Assembly: GCA_964649825.1 (NCBI GenBank) | Contig: CAZYQW010000021.1 | Coordinates: 1 to 64,000 of the forward strand | Reading direction: 5' to 3' | DNA length: 64,000 nucleotides | Origin: CAZYQW01 sp964649825 | Lineage (GTDB): Bacteria > Planctomycetota > B15-G4 > JADJEK01 | Shown: positions 8,754-18,060 of the stretch, one piece after another | How the letters are laid out: every line of letters begins with the position of its first letter | Position numbering within the stretch: the first letter of the stretch is position 1 | The notes under the pieces: model-generated | The model's input: only the letters and a program-made list of their open reading frames with translations | What the model was told of the DNA's origin: nothing | The model's database searches: none | Translations under genes and position numbers: made by a program

Positions 8754-9296
8754 ATGCATTCTCTTCTCGACGCCGCCCGTCGGGGTGACACGAGCGCCCG
8801 TGAACGTCTCTCCGAGATGTTCGCGGTGGAGCTCCATGCCTACGTCGAACGCAGGGCCGGCCCCCGCGTGCGGCGGTTCTGCTCCATCGCGGATCTCTGT
8901 CAGGACGTCTTGATCGAGGTGTTTCGCGGATTCGACAGCCTGCCGGAGGACGCGGACCTGTCGACGTTCAAGGGCCGCCTGTTCAAGAACGCGCAGTGGA
9001 TCATCAGCCGGCGCGCCCGCAAGGCCGGGGAGTTCCACGGCGCTTCCGCTCACGACGGCGGCACGATCCCCGACGGCCGCCGCGACGAGACTGGCCGGCT
9101 CGCTCGAGCGGACGAATTCGACCGGATCCGCGCGCTGGCCGACCGCCTCGACGCGAAGTACGGCGAAGTGATCCTCCTGCGCGCCGATGGGTTGGCCTTC
9201 GACGAGATCGCGCGGCGCCTCGACCGCAAAGAGGTGACGGTGCGCAAGCAGTACCTGAGGGCCGTCGAGGCGCTGCGGGCGCTGCTGAGGCGGTGA
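8754..9296 (+). CDS. RNA polymerase ECF-type sigma factor
   Basis: This 180-residue sigma-70 family factor of the extracytoplasmic-function type has region 2 around SIADLCQDVLIEVFRGF and LFKNAQWIISRRARK, and region 4 with the helix-turn-helix GLAFDEIARRLDRKEVTVRKQ. It redirects RNA polymerase to alternative promoters. There is no anti-sigma gene next to it. Instead a membrane Ser/Thr kinase is divergently encoded 173 bp away, suggesting control by phosphorylation. That is an inference from family context. GGGAG lies upstream of the ATG. Confidence 0.85.
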   Translation: MHSLLDAARRGDTSARERLSEMFAVELHAYVERRAGPRVRRFCSIADLCQDVLIEVFRGFDSLPEDADLSTFKGRLFKNAQWIISRRARKAGEFHGASAHDGGTIPDGRRDETGRLARADEFDRIRALADRLDAKYGEVILLRADGLAFDEIARRLDRKEVTVRKQYLRAVEALRALLRR

Positions 9297-9329
9297 ACCG
9301 CGGCACGCCGGCCGGTGCGGGCCGGATCT

Positions 9330-10466
9330 TCAGTCCTCGAGCAGGGCCGCGAACCCCTCGAACTGATCCTCCCCGTCCTTCTCTCCCAGCGCGATCAACC
9401 GCTCGACGTATTCCCGCTCGAACAAGAGGAGGCTGAGCGCGTCGGCGTCGCGCGTCTCGCGTGTTCCAAGACCTCGCGTCATGAACCGGAACGCGCGCGG
9501 CAGGCTCGACTCGTACTCGGTCGCGATCCGGCCGAGGTCGCGCGACGGGCGCAGGACGTACAGGCGGACCGGCCGCAGGTCGCTCGTGAGACGATCGCCG
9601 GCGTTCTCCAGGAGCGAGTTGATCCGCACCATCTGCAGCGCGTCGAAGTCGAAGTTGTCGAGGAAGATCGAGTTCATCAGCACGCCGATCACCTGCGCCG
9701 GTGGGGGATAGCCGACGACGCCCGGCTCGTCCGCCTCGCGCTGGCTGCGCCGGTACCTCGCCGAGATCGCGAAGATGCGGCCTGCACCGAGGTGCAGCGC
9801 GGGCGAGAGCGGGGCGGTCAAGCGGATGTCGCCGTCGCCGTGCCAGCCGTCGGGGAGCTCGATCGCCGGGAAGAACAGCGGGATCGAGGTCGAGGCCATC
9901 ACGTGCTCGAGAGTGATGGTGGTGGTGACGCTGCGCCGGTGCGGGCGGATCCAGTCGATGAAGCCTCGTCCCTGGCACCACGTGATCGACTGGCCGGTGG
10001 CGTAGTTCGTGGTCGAGACCCCGACGGCTCGAAGGCGGCCGTCCTCGATGTTCGTGGCGATGCGCGGCAACGCACCGTCGGTGGTGTCGAGTGCGTTGCG
10101 AAGAAACCGCCGCAGCGGCGCGGTGTCGACGAGCCCGCGCGTGCGCGGGGCCAGCGCGGATCCTCCGGAAACGAGCCGCGTCGCCCAGCGGAGCGCGTTC
10201 CCGAGCAGGTACGCGGCGTCGCTCTGGAACACCTGCTGCGGGGTCAGGCTCGTCCACAGGTCGGCGAGCCGGTCGACGGCGTCATAGAACGAGTCGTGGC
10301 GCGAGGCCAGGTGGACCGCGTTGATCGCGCCGGCGGAGACGCCGGTGACGACCGGGATCCGAAGATGGGGAAGGCGGCGGGCGAGGGCGCGGAGCACGCC
10401 GACCTGGTAGGCCGCGCGCGCGCCGCCGCCGCTCAGCACGAGCGCGAGGTCGCCCGATTCCCCCAT
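9330..10466 (-). CDS. Patatin-like phospholipase family protein
   Basis: This 378-residue predicted lipid acyl hydrolase carries the oxyanion-hole glycine motif SGGGARAAYQVGVL at the N-terminus, the nucleophile serine in GVSAG (about residue 43), and a likely catalytic aspartate in HGDGDIRLTAPLSPA. The Asp motif is DGD rather than the usual DGG or DGA. No signal peptide is seen, so it is probably cytoplasmic or membrane-associated. It is convergent with the ECF gene (33-bp gap), and lies 10 bp downstream of the ABC permease gene on the same strand, so it may be the last gene of that operon. Confidence 0.8.
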   Translation of the reverse strand: MGESGDLALVLSGGGARAAYQVGVLRALARRLPHLRIPVVTGVSAGAINAVHLASRHDSFYDAVDRLADLWTSLTPQQVFQSDAAYLLGNALRWATRLVSGGSALAPRTRGLVDTAPLRRFLRNALDTTDGALPRIATNIEDGRLRAVGVSTTNYATGQSITWCQGRGFIDWIRPHRRSVTTTITLEHVMASTSIPLFFPAIELPDGWHGDGDIRLTAPLSPALHLGAGRIFAISARYRRSQREADEPGVVGYPPPAQVIGVLMNSIFLDNFDFDALQMVRINSLLENAGDRLTSDLRPVRLYVLRPSRDLGRIATEYESSLPRAFRFMTRGLGTRETRDADALSLLLFEREYVERLIALGEKDGEDQFEGFAALLED

Positions 10467-10476
10467 CTCCGTCCCG

Positions 10477-12138
10477 TTAGTCCTCTTCGCGTACCGGCAC
10501 CTGGCCGATCGGCGCCCGGATCCAGTGGAGGATCTCCCACGGCGTCGGCGGTTTGCCGGTCATCAGGATGCCGATGCGGAACACCTTGGCCGCGGCCCAG
10601 AAGACGAACGCGATCGACGCCACCAGCAACGCCGTCGTGACCACGTACTCCATCGGCGTCGGCGGACCCGCCGCGCGGTTCATCATCACGAACGGCGTGA
10701 ACGGCGGGACGTACGACAGGAACACGGCGAGCGTGCCGTTCGGATCCTTGCCGACCGGGACCATCGCGAGGAGCGGAAGCATGAGCATGACCGTGACCGG
10801 CATCATCAGGTTGTTCGCCTCCTTCACCGTGTTGCAGACCGAGCCGATGCCGACGAGCAACGCCGCGAAGAAGAGGTATCCGAGCAGGAAGTAGACGACG
10901 AACGAGGTGAGCAGCGCCGGGTCCTGCGCGATCACCGCGAGATCGATGTCGCCCCTCATGCCGAGCAGCCCCGGCAAGTACTTCACCAGCACGACGAGCG
11001 ACAGGACCCAGGTGAGGACCATCGTGAGCCCGGTCCACGCGATGCCGATGATCTTGCCGGTCATGAGCTGGAGCGGCGAGACCGACGAGAGCAGGACCTC
11101 GAGGATGCGGTTCGACTTCTCCTCGATCGTGTTGGTGAGGAGCATCTGCGAGATGCTGAAGACCGCCATCCAGAGGAAGTAGACGAACGCGACCGGCGCC
11201 CACTGACGCAGGGTGTCCTCGTCCTTGACCTCCTCCTCCTTGCCGCCGGCGCCGACCTTCTTCTCCTCGAACTTCACCGGCGACTGGATCCAGGCCGCCG
11301 TCTCCTTGTCGATCGCCTCCTCGTCGAGGCGCCGCTCGCGCACCTCGTCCGTTGCGAAGCGCTCGAACCACTTGACGAGGTCGTCGTCGGTGAGGTTGTT
11401 CGAGACGTACTTGCTGCCATCGCTCGACTTGACTGGGTCGGGGTTCACGACGAAGTACGCGAACAGTTCCTCGTTCGCCACCATCTGGTTCAGCTTCCCG
11501 AGGAGATCGTCGCCCTCTGCGGCGATCGCGACGTGCTCGTACTGGCTCTTCGAGAGTCGCGACCCGTACGCGCGGGCCTCGTCCGAGGGGAGATTTCGAT
11601 ACCACTCGCGGATCGGTTCGCCGTACTTCGCGAGCTGCGCCCGCTGCTCTTCCGGGAGCCTCTCCAGCATCGCGGTGAACTTGACCGGATCGAGCTCCGC
11701 GTAGCCCTCGGCGAACTTCGCGATGATCCGCTTCTCGAACTCCTTCGCGGGAAGGTCCAGCTCGTCTTCGTCGAGGGCCGCGCCGAACTGTTGCTTCAGG
11801 ACCTCGAGACCCCCTTCGCCGATCGCGGCCGCGAGCTCGCGGATCGCTTCCGGGAACTCGTCGAGCGCCTGGTCCTTCTCGCGGTAGAGCTGGACCGCCT
11901 TCGTGAGCACCTTCTCGAGGTCCGGCATCGCGGCACGTTTCTTCACCGCCTCGTAGAGGAACCCTGAGTTGTCGATCACCGTGTACTTGCGCACGTCCTT
12001 CGTCTTCTCGAGCCAGTGCGGCACGACGATCGACAGGACGATGATCACCGGGAAGAAGATGATGCCGATCCAGAACGCCTTGGTGCGGAGGTTCTCGACG
12101 TACTCGCGCTGGGCGACCAGCAGGGACTTGTTACTCAT
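10477..12138 (-). CDS. ABC-2 family transporter permease (NatB-like)
   Basis: This 553-residue membrane subunit has one N-terminal transmembrane helix (FWIGIIFFPVIIVLSIVV), a large soluble extracytoplasmic domain of about 270 residues, then a block of five or six C-terminal membrane helices beginning at WAPVAFVYFLWMAVFSIS and including TNTIEEKSNRILEVLLSS. That conserved sequence is typical of NatB/YhaP-type permeases. It overlaps the ATPase gene by 8 bp and is translationally coupled to it. NatAB systems export sodium, but homologues export varied substrates, so the cargo here is unknown. Confidence 0.85.
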   Translation of the reverse strand: MSNKSLLVAQREYVENLRTKAFWIGIIFFPVIIVLSIVVPHWLEKTKDVRKYTVIDNSGFLYEAVKKRAAMPDLEKVLTKAVQLYREKDQALDEFPEAIRELAAAIGEGGLEVLKQQFGAALDEDELDLPAKEFEKRIIAKFAEGYAELDPVKFTAMLERLPEEQRAQLAKYGEPIREWYRNLPSDEARAYGSRLSKSQYEHVAIAAEGDDLLGKLNQMVANEELFAYFVVNPDPVKSSDGSKYVSNNLTDDDLVKWFERFATDEVRERRLDEEAIDKETAAWIQSPVKFEEKKVGAGGKEEEVKDEDTLRQWAPVAFVYFLWMAVFSISQMLLTNTIEEKSNRILEVLLSSVSPLQLMTGKIIGIAWTGLTMVLTWVLSLVVLVKYLPGLLGMRGDIDLAVIAQDPALLTSFVVYFLLGYLFFAALLVGIGSVCNTVKEANNLMMPVTVMLMLPLLAMVPVGKDPNGTLAVFLSYVPPFTPFVMMNRAAGPPTPMEYVVTTALLVASIAFVFWAAAKVFRIGILMTGKPPTPWEILHWIRAPIGQVPVREED

Positions 12139-13036
12139 CGGCCTTGCCTCCCACCGCGCGGACGAAGATCTCGTGGAGCGACGCCTCGCGGACGTCGAAC
12201 TTGCGGATGACGACCCGGCCGACCAGCGCGGCGAGGATCTCCTGCGCGTCGGCGTCGTCGTTCAGGATCAGCTCGGCCTGCTTGCCGAAGTCGTTCACGC
12301 GCGCCACGCCGGGCAGGCCGTGGAGCGCGCCGCCGTCGCCGTCGTAGTCGAGCATGATGCCCCCGCCCGCCGTCGCCTTCACGTCCTCCAGCGACCCATC
12401 GATCACCTTCTTGCCCTTGTTCACGAGCACGATCGAATCGCAGATCTGCTCCGCCTGCGCCATGATGTGCGTCGAGAAGATGACGGTGCGTCCATCCTTC
12501 TTCATCTGCAGGATCATGTCGCGCATCAGCTCGATGTTGACCGGGTCGAGCCCCGAGAACGGCTCGTCGAGGATCACGAGCTCCGGGTCGTGGATGATCG
12601 TGCCGAGGATCTGGACCTTCTGGCCCATCCCCTTCGACAGGGCTTCGCAGCGCTTGTCCGGCCACTCGCCGAGCCCGTACTGGACGAGCAGGTCATGTGC
12701 CCTCTGCTTGGCGAGGGAACCGCTCATCCCCTTGAGCCGCCCGAAGTAGGTCAGGATCTCGGCCGCCTTCATCTTCTTGTAGAGGCCTTTCTCCTCCGGC
12801 AAGTACCCGAGCCGGTCCTTGACCGCCTCGGCGTTCGGCTGGCCGAGGATGCGGATCCGCCCCGAGTCGGGGTAGATGATGCTCATGATCATGCGGATCG
12901 TCGTCGTCTTCCCCGCGCCGTTCGGGCCGAGGAAGCCGTAGATCTTGCCGCGGGGGATGCGGAGCGACATGGAGTCGACGGCGACGTGTTTTCCGAAGCG
13001 TTTCGTGACGCCTTCCAAAACCAATGCTTCTGACAT
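12131..13036 (-). CDS. ABC transporter ATP-binding protein (NatA-like)
   Basis: This 301-residue ATPase subunit has Walker A GPNGAGKTTTIR, the Q-loop region GYLPEEKGLYKKMK, signature ALSKGMGQKVQ, Walker B LVILDEPFSGLDP and the H-switch in FSTHIMAQ. A C-terminal extension of about 80 residues (DUF4162-like, from SLEDVKATAGG to HEIFVRAVGG) is typical of NatA-type exporters. It is the first gene of the natA-natB-patatin string on the minus strand. A promoter is expected in 13037-13197, where no clear -35/-10 pair was seen. Confidence 0.85.
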   Translation of the reverse strand: MSEALVLEGVTKRFGKHVAVDSMSLRIPRGKIYGFLGPNGAGKTTTIRMIMSIIYPDSGRIRILGQPNAEAVKDRLGYLPEEKGLYKKMKAAEILTYFGRLKGMSGSLAKQRAHDLLVQYGLGEWPDKRCEALSKGMGQKVQILGTIIHDPELVILDEPFSGLDPVNIELMRDMILQMKKDGRTVIFSTHIMAQAEQICDSIVLVNKGKKVIDGSLEDVKATAGGGIMLDYDGDGGALHGLPGVARVNDFGKQAELILNDDADAQEILAALVGRVVIRKFDVREASLHEIFVRAVGGKADE

Positions 13037-13197
13037 TCGGTCCCTTGAACTCAGGTTCGATCTGGTGAGAACGAAGAATACGGGCGGTCGTCATCGTTCC
13101 ATGGTGGACCGTCTTACCCGAATCCGACCGTCGAATGCAGCCCCCCGGAGGCGCGAAACGAGCGGCCGCGACGGCGTGCCGCGGCCCGGCGAAGGGG

Positions 13198-15147
13198 TCA
13201 CCGGCGAGGGTGGAGGACCAGGCGCCCCAGTTCGCGATCCTCGACCAATCGGAAGCGCGAGAGGAACGACGCCCCGAGCACGCCGTCCGCGTCCGGCCGC
13301 GCGTAGTCGTCCACCACGACGGCGGCCACGCGGTCGACGGTGACGCCGGCCACCGTGATCGTGCGCACCTCGATCGACGGGACCTCGTCTCGGCGCGGGT
13401 CGACGAAGAACCGGACGCGCGGAGCGGCGGCGAGCGCGTAGCCCGCGCCGACCGCCGCGAACGCCGGCAGCACCGTGCGCTCCTCGGACGGGTCGATGCG
13501 CAGGCGGGCTGCGCTCTGGCCGTTGAAGCGCGCGTCGACCACGATGGGCGACGAGCCCGGCGCGAAGTCGATCACGATCGCGCCCCGGCCGCCGGCGAGG
13601 TCGCGGGCTCGCTTCGCCGCCTGCCGCGCCTCGGCGGCGATGGATGCGTCGATCACCGCGGCCTCGTCGAAGAGGCGCGCGGCCGGCTCGAACTGGCGGG
13701 TCGTCATCAGGAGCTCGCCGGCCGTGAAGCGCAGGCGGCCGTCGATCGGGAAACCGCTTCGTTCCTCGAGCAGGAGCGAGAGCGCGGCACTCGTGAGCCC
13801 CGCCGCGTGGAGGCGGTTGACCTCGTCCATCAGCACGCCGCGCGCTTCGGGGCGCCATTCGCCCTCGCGGGCCGGTTCGAGCTCGATCGCCCGGACGAAC
13901 GAGGCGATCGCGAGCCTCACGTCGCCCGCGAGCGCGAGGCCGCGGCCGCGAATCGCCCAGAGCTCGGCGACGTCGGGCAGGCGCTGGAGCGTCTCTCCGA
14001 CCAGAAGCGCCGCCGCGTGTCCCTGGCCCGTCGTGATCCGGCCGCGAGCCGCCTCCACGGTCGAGAGGACGAGGTCGTCGCGCGCGTCGTCGAGGAGCCG
14101 CGGCTCCTCGACGGTGACGACGAGGAGGAGCCGCGCCGCCTCGTCATAGCGACGTTGCGCGATCAGCTTGCGCGCGTCCTTCATCCGCGTCGATGGCGAT
14201 CCCGGTCCGAGCGTGCGGCGAAACGCATCGAGCGAGACGGCGGCGGCATCGGCCGCTGGCCACGGTCTCGCGACGTGAGCGATCAACGCGAGGTCGGACG
14301 GCTCCGGCAGGACCGCGACGACGCGACCCTCGGCATCGATTGCGACGCCGGCGAACTTCGGCGTCGTTTCGAGCCGGAAGCGCGGGCCACCGGAGAACCG
14401 ATCGAGACCTCCCGGCTCGGCGTGGATCACCGTTTCGCGCCACGCCTCGTCGTCGGCCGGGCCGAGGAGGATGAGCTCCGCGCTCCCGCTCGGCGCGTCG
14501 CCGGTGATCGAGAGATGGGGCGGCGACAGCGGCGGCGCGACCTCGAGGAGCACGAGGTCGAACGTCGCGTCGTAGGCGAGCACGCCCGTCACCTCGTGCG
14601 AGCGGCGGTCGCCGTCGCGCGCGACGGCGCGGACCGTCCCCTCGATGGCGGAGAACGGGGCGAGGATCCGGTTCGCGGCGATCGCGGCGGCGGGGGCCCG
14701 CGGTCGCGCGTCGCCTTCCTCGTCGAAGCCGATCAGCGAGACGACGGCGCCGCCGAGCTCGGCGGCGAGGGCGGCCGGCGAGGTGTCGCGCGGCGGCGAC
14801 GCGACCGGTTCGGGCGGCGGCTCGGCGCCGGCGGCTGTCCCCTCGGGCGGCCGCGGCGCACCCGCGATCTCCCGCGCCGGCGACGGATGCGGGAACGCGG
14901 CGGCCAGGCGCTCGTCGAGCCTCGACTCGAGCCTTGCGCCGAGCTCGTCGACGGACGCGCGGACGCGCTCCACCAGCTCGTCGCTTGCCGGGGCGGCCGG
15001 TCGGCGCGGACCGAGCGCGTAGACGCCCGCGCCGCCGAGCACGCCTCCCAGGACGAAGGCGAGGAGGATCGCTGCGCGTGGTCGTGACGCCGCCGTCGAG
15101 TCGAGGTCGCACGGGGCGTCGGAGTCGGGGTTCGAGGCGCTCACCAT
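13198..15147 (-). CDS. Membrane-anchored protein with degenerate trypsin-like, TPR and retropepsin-like domains
   Basis: This 649-residue protein is built as follows: N-terminal membrane anchor (about 24-44, AAILLAFVLGGVLGGAGVYAL), then a coiled segment. Next is a DegP/trypsin-like fold in which GVLAYDATFDLVLLEV keeps the Asp strand, but the His loop reads ILAPFSAIEG and the Ser loop reads PKFAGVAIDAEGRVVAV. A TPR region follows (about 320-510), then a C-terminal retropepsin-like fold ending in DGVLGASFLSRFRLVEDREL. The retropepsin signature DTGAS is replaced by DPSEE. Neither protease is expected to be active in its usual way. The GTG-free start ATG at 15147 directly precedes the anchor. It is probably periplasmic; role unknown. 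Confidence 0.65.
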   Translation of the reverse strand: MVSASNPDSDAPCDLDSTAASRPRAAILLAFVLGGVLGGAGVYALGPRRPAAPASDELVERVRASVDELGARLESRLDERLAAAFPHPSPAREIAGAPRPPEGTAAGAEPPPEPVASPPRDTSPAALAAELGGAVVSLIGFDEEGDARPRAPAAAIAANRILAPFSAIEGTVRAVARDGDRRSHEVTGVLAYDATFDLVLLEVAPPLSPPHLSITGDAPSGSAELILLGPADDEAWRETVIHAEPGGLDRFSGGPRFRLETTPKFAGVAIDAEGRVVAVLPEPSDLALIAHVARPWPAADAAAVSLDAFRRTLGPGSPSTRMKDARKLIAQRRYDEAARLLLVVTVEEPRLLDDARDDLVLSTVEAARGRITTGQGHAAALLVGETLQRLPDVAELWAIRGRGLALAGDVRLAIASFVRAIELEPAREGEWRPEARGVLMDEVNRLHAAGLTSAALSLLLEERSGFPIDGRLRFTAGELLMTTRQFEPAARLFDEAAVIDASIAAEARQAAKRARDLAGGRGAIVIDFAPGSSPIVVDARFNGQSAARLRIDPSEERTVLPAFAAVGAGYALAAAPRVRFFVDPRRDEVPSIEVRTITVAGVTVDRVAAVVVDDYARPDADGVLGASFLSRFRLVEDRELGRLVLHPRR

Positions 15148-15317
15148 GGGCACAGGGTAGCGATTCACGGCATCACCCGGTCCGGGCGCGGCCAAAGAGG
15201 TCCGGCCCCGCACCCGTCGTCGATCCGACGCGGGCGAGGAAGTCGACGAGCACGAAGCAACGGACGGTGGAGTCGGCCGGCGCCTTCCATGGAATCCGGG
15301 CATAGAATCCCGGCGCG

Positions 15318-16283
15318 ATGAAGCGCGCGCTCGTGATCTGCAACCTGAAGGCCGGCCGGGGACGCGCCGGGGCCGCCGCCGAACGAGCCCGGGATCACCT
15401 GGGCCGGGCGGGGTTCGTCGTCGACGTGGAGGCGACGCGATCGCATCGTCACGCGACCGAGCTCGCGGCCGGGCTCGGCGAGGATCGGGAGCGCGTCGTC
15501 GTCATCGGCGGCGACGGCACGCTGCGCGAGGTCGTCGAAGGGCTGCTCGCGGTGGATTCTCCGGCCGACGTGGGGCTCGTCCCGCTGGGTGCCGGGAACG
15601 TCGTGGCGCGCGAGCTCGGGATCCCGCTTGGCGCCCGTGACGCGGCGGCGGTCGCGGCCGGCTCGACGACGCGTGCGATCGACGTCGCCTGCGTGAACGG
15701 CGATCTGTTCCTCGCGATGGTCGGAATCGGCTTCGACGCCGACCTCTGCGCGCGGATCGGTGGCATTCGGCGCGGCGTGGTCGGGGGGCTCGTCTACCGG
15801 CTGTGGTCGGACCTGCTCTACGCCCTGTTCGGCGTCGGCATCCTGCTCCGCGCCCGCGAGCCGGACCCGCTCCGGGTCCTCGTCGACGACGAGCCCCTCG
15901 CCGAGTCTCCGGCCGGGATCGTCATCGCGAACACGCGCACCTACGGCAAGGGTTGGTCCGCGGTGCCGCACGCCGACGTCGCCGATGGTCGCCTCGACTT
16001 CGCCGCGTACCGTTCAGCCGAGCGCGGCGCGCTGGTCCGCTGGGTGATGGCGATGAAGCGCGGCCGCGTCGTCCCGACCCTGGCGCGCTACGGCGGCGGC
16101 GCGCGCGTCGAGGTGACCGCTCCGCGCCCGTTTCGGTGGCAGGCGGACGGCGACCCGATGGAACCCGTCGATCGGCTCGACGTCACGGTCCGGCCGGCGG
16201 CGCTCCGGATGGTCGTGCCGGCCGCCACCATCTCTCGTCGCGGCCCGCCCGTCGTCTTCCACGGAAAGCGGAGGACGTCGTAG
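15318..16283 (+). CDS. Diacylglycerol/lipid kinase family protein (YegS/DagK-like)
   Basis: This 321-residue member of the diacylglycerol kinase catalytic family opens with VICNLKAGRGR, the nucleotide-loop variant of NPxSG. It carries VVVIGGDGTLREVVEGLL (conserved GGDGT) and PLGAGNVVARELGIP (conserved P-GTGN region, here GAGN). The C-terminal lobe includes GIGFDADLC and RTYGKGWSAVPHADVADGRLD. It is predicted to phosphorylate a lipid or sphingoid substrate with ATP at the inner membrane. The ATG at 15318 fits the family N-terminus. It is divergent from the fused protease-like gene, with 170 bp between. Confidence 0.85.
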   Translation: MKRALVICNLKAGRGRAGAAAERARDHLGRAGFVVDVEATRSHRHATELAAGLGEDRERVVVIGGDGTLREVVEGLLAVDSPADVGLVPLGAGNVVARELGIPLGARDAAAVAAGSTTRAIDVACVNGDLFLAMVGIGFDADLCARIGGIRRGVVGGLVYRLWSDLLYALFGVGILLRAREPDPLRVLVDDEPLAESPAGIVIANTRTYGKGWSAVPHADVADGRLDFAAYRSAERGALVRWVMAMKRGRVVPTLARYGGGARVEVTAPRPFRWQADGDPMEPVDRLDVTVRPAALRMVVPAATISRRGPPVVFHGKRRTS

Positions 16284-16309
16284 CGATGCTCGGCGCTCGG
16301 CGCCGCGCT

Positions 16310-17515
16310 TCACGCCGGCGTCGCCGCGGTCACGCGCGCCAGGAGTTCTATCGCGTCGGCGTTTCTTGGCTCGGCGGCCAGGATGCCGTCCAGCAGCTCC
16401 CGCGCCCGGTCACTGTCGCCGCGCAGCCAGTGCGCCTCGGCCGCGAGCACGCGGGCCTCGGTCCACGTCGCGCAGCCGCTCGACGCGACCGTCTCGAGCG
16501 CCTCATCGAAGCGTCCGGTCTCGAGGTACGCGTTCGCGAGGTGCAGCGCGGCGTGGTCGTAGTCGGGGTTCAGGACGAGAACTCGCTCGAGCTGCCCGAT
16601 CGCCTCTTCCGTTCGTCCGAGCTCGACGAGGAACGTGGCGAAGTGGAAGCGGTAGTCCGGAAACAGGGGCCGGAGCTCGATCGCGCTCTGGAACGCCCAC
16701 TCGGCCTCCCGCAGCGCGGCGGCCTCGGCGTGGATGAACCCAAGCTCGATGTGGGCCTCGTGGGGTGCGTGATGCAAGCGCGTGACCGCGGTCATCCACT
16801 CGGCGGCGCGGTTCGCCTCGCCGTGGAACAGGAACGCTTTTCCCAGCTCGATCATCAACCGGGCGTGTCCAGGACAGCGCGCGTTGGCGCGCAAGAGCTC
16901 CTCGCGCGCCCGATCGGCCTCCCCGCTCTGAGCAAGGAAGTCGGCGAACACGATCTCGAACTGGACGAGGTTCGGGCACTCCCACGAAGTCAGGGACTCG
17001 AGCATCGAGGGATCGATCCCGGCGACCGGTTCCTCCAGCGGGAGGTCGCTCACCGCATCGCGCGCGCGCGCGAGGCGACTCTCGGCCGCGTCCTCGTCCG
17101 CCGCCTCGCGAAACGCCGCGGCCACGTGCATCAGCACGTACGGCACACGCGGTCGCACCTTCTCCGCGCGCTTCAGCAGCGTCAGGCCGACGTCGATCCA
17201 ACCCGTCTTCATGCAGAAGACGCCGAGGGAGAAGAGCGTCTCGAAGCCGTCGGGATCGCGGACCTGCAGGCGTTTGAAGTCGCGGAACGCCTCGTCGACG
17301 CGACCCGAATCGGCCAGGAGGAAGCACCGCAACCGCGATGCGTTCGTGAACTCCGGGTTGATGCGCAACGCGGTGTCGAGGGCCGAGATCGCCTCGGCGG
17401 TCTCGCCGTCGCGAGCCAGCACGAGCGCGAGCGTGTTCCACAGGTCCGCTCGACGCGGATGACGGTCGATCTTCCAGCGGATGTGCGTGAGGCAGCTCTT
17501 CACGTCGATGATCAT
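16310..17515 (-). CDS. Tetratricopeptide repeat protein
   Basis: This 401-residue protein is made almost entirely of TPR helices, for example LWNTLALVLARDGETAEAIS, FHFATFLVELGRTEEAIGQL and AALHLANAYLETGRFDEALE. There is no signal peptide, so it is likely a cytoplasmic scaffold. GGGGGTGA precedes the ATG at 17515. It is the last of a minus-strand string after the BON-like gene (12-bp gap) and the zinc-ribbon gene, suggesting these three products work together. Specific function unknown. Confidence 0.75.
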   Translation of the reverse strand: MIIDVKSCLTHIRWKIDRHPRRADLWNTLALVLARDGETAEAISALDTALRINPEFTNASRLRCFLLADSGRVDEAFRDFKRLQVRDPDGFETLFSLGVFCMKTGWIDVGLTLLKRAEKVRPRVPYVLMHVAAAFREAADEDAAESRLARARDAVSDLPLEEPVAGIDPSMLESLTSWECPNLVQFEIVFADFLAQSGEADRAREELLRANARCPGHARLMIELGKAFLFHGEANRAAEWMTAVTRLHHAPHEAHIELGFIHAEAAALREAEWAFQSAIELRPLFPDYRFHFATFLVELGRTEEAIGQLERVLVLNPDYDHAALHLANAYLETGRFDEALETVASSGCATWTEARVLAAEAHWLRGDSDRARELLDGILAAEPRNADAIELLARVTAATPA

Positions 17516-17527
17516 GACTCACCCCCG

Positions 17528-17911
17528 TCAGGTCGCCCTCGGCACGGGCGGTTTCTCGGATCCGGTCGCCGCGTCGACGGCGGCGTCGACGACCTCGAAC
17601 ACGTTCGACTCTCCGTCATCGAGGGACGTCGCGTCGACGAGCTGTTTCCACCGGCCGTCTCCGTCCTTCTTCCAGTTCATGAGGTCGAAGAAGACGGCAC
17701 GGACGCCGGGGATGCGTCTCGCCTCCTGCTCGATCGCCTCGATCAACGAGAGGTCCGAGGCCGCGAAGGGACGACCGTTCATGTGGGCCAGTCTCCCGTT
17801 GAACCGGACCGTTCCGCGAAACGACCCGAACCGGACGACCGCGAGCTCCACGAAGTGTCGCGCGAGGACCTGTCGGAGCTGCCCGTTGATTCGGAAGTCG
17901 GATTGGGTCAT
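17528..17911 (-). CDS. BON-domain-like small protein
   Basis: This 127-residue protein resembles a BON (bacterial OsmY and nodulation) domain. An amphipathic helix (FRINGQLRQVLARHF) is followed by a beta strand pair GTVRFNGRLAHMNGRPF, then a helix LSLIEAIEQEARRIPGVRA ending in a final strand AVFFDLMNW. That order matches BON, but the conserved glycine pattern is weak. It has no signal peptide, unlike OsmY, so a periplasmic role is not supported. The ATG at 17911 is chosen because upstream in-frame sequence is low-complexity and basic. It lies 12 bp ahead of the TPR gene. Confidence 0.5.
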   Translation of the reverse strand: MTQSDFRINGQLRQVLARHFVELAVVRFGSFRGTVRFNGRLAHMNGRPFAASDLSLIEAIEQEARRIPGVRAVFFDLMNWKKDGDGRWKQLVDATSLDDGESNVFEVVDAAVDAATGSEKPPVPRAT

Positions 17912-18060
17912 GCCGGCCGTTCGGGGTAGCGTTCGTCGTCTCCGCCCTTTCACGCGGTCGGGACGACGCTTGCTTATCGGCGGTGGCCAGGGTCCGGCTG
18001 AACCGCGGCCCCCCGGGCGAAGCGATTCCCGAGACGGGAAGCGAGGCTTGGTGCGGGTCC

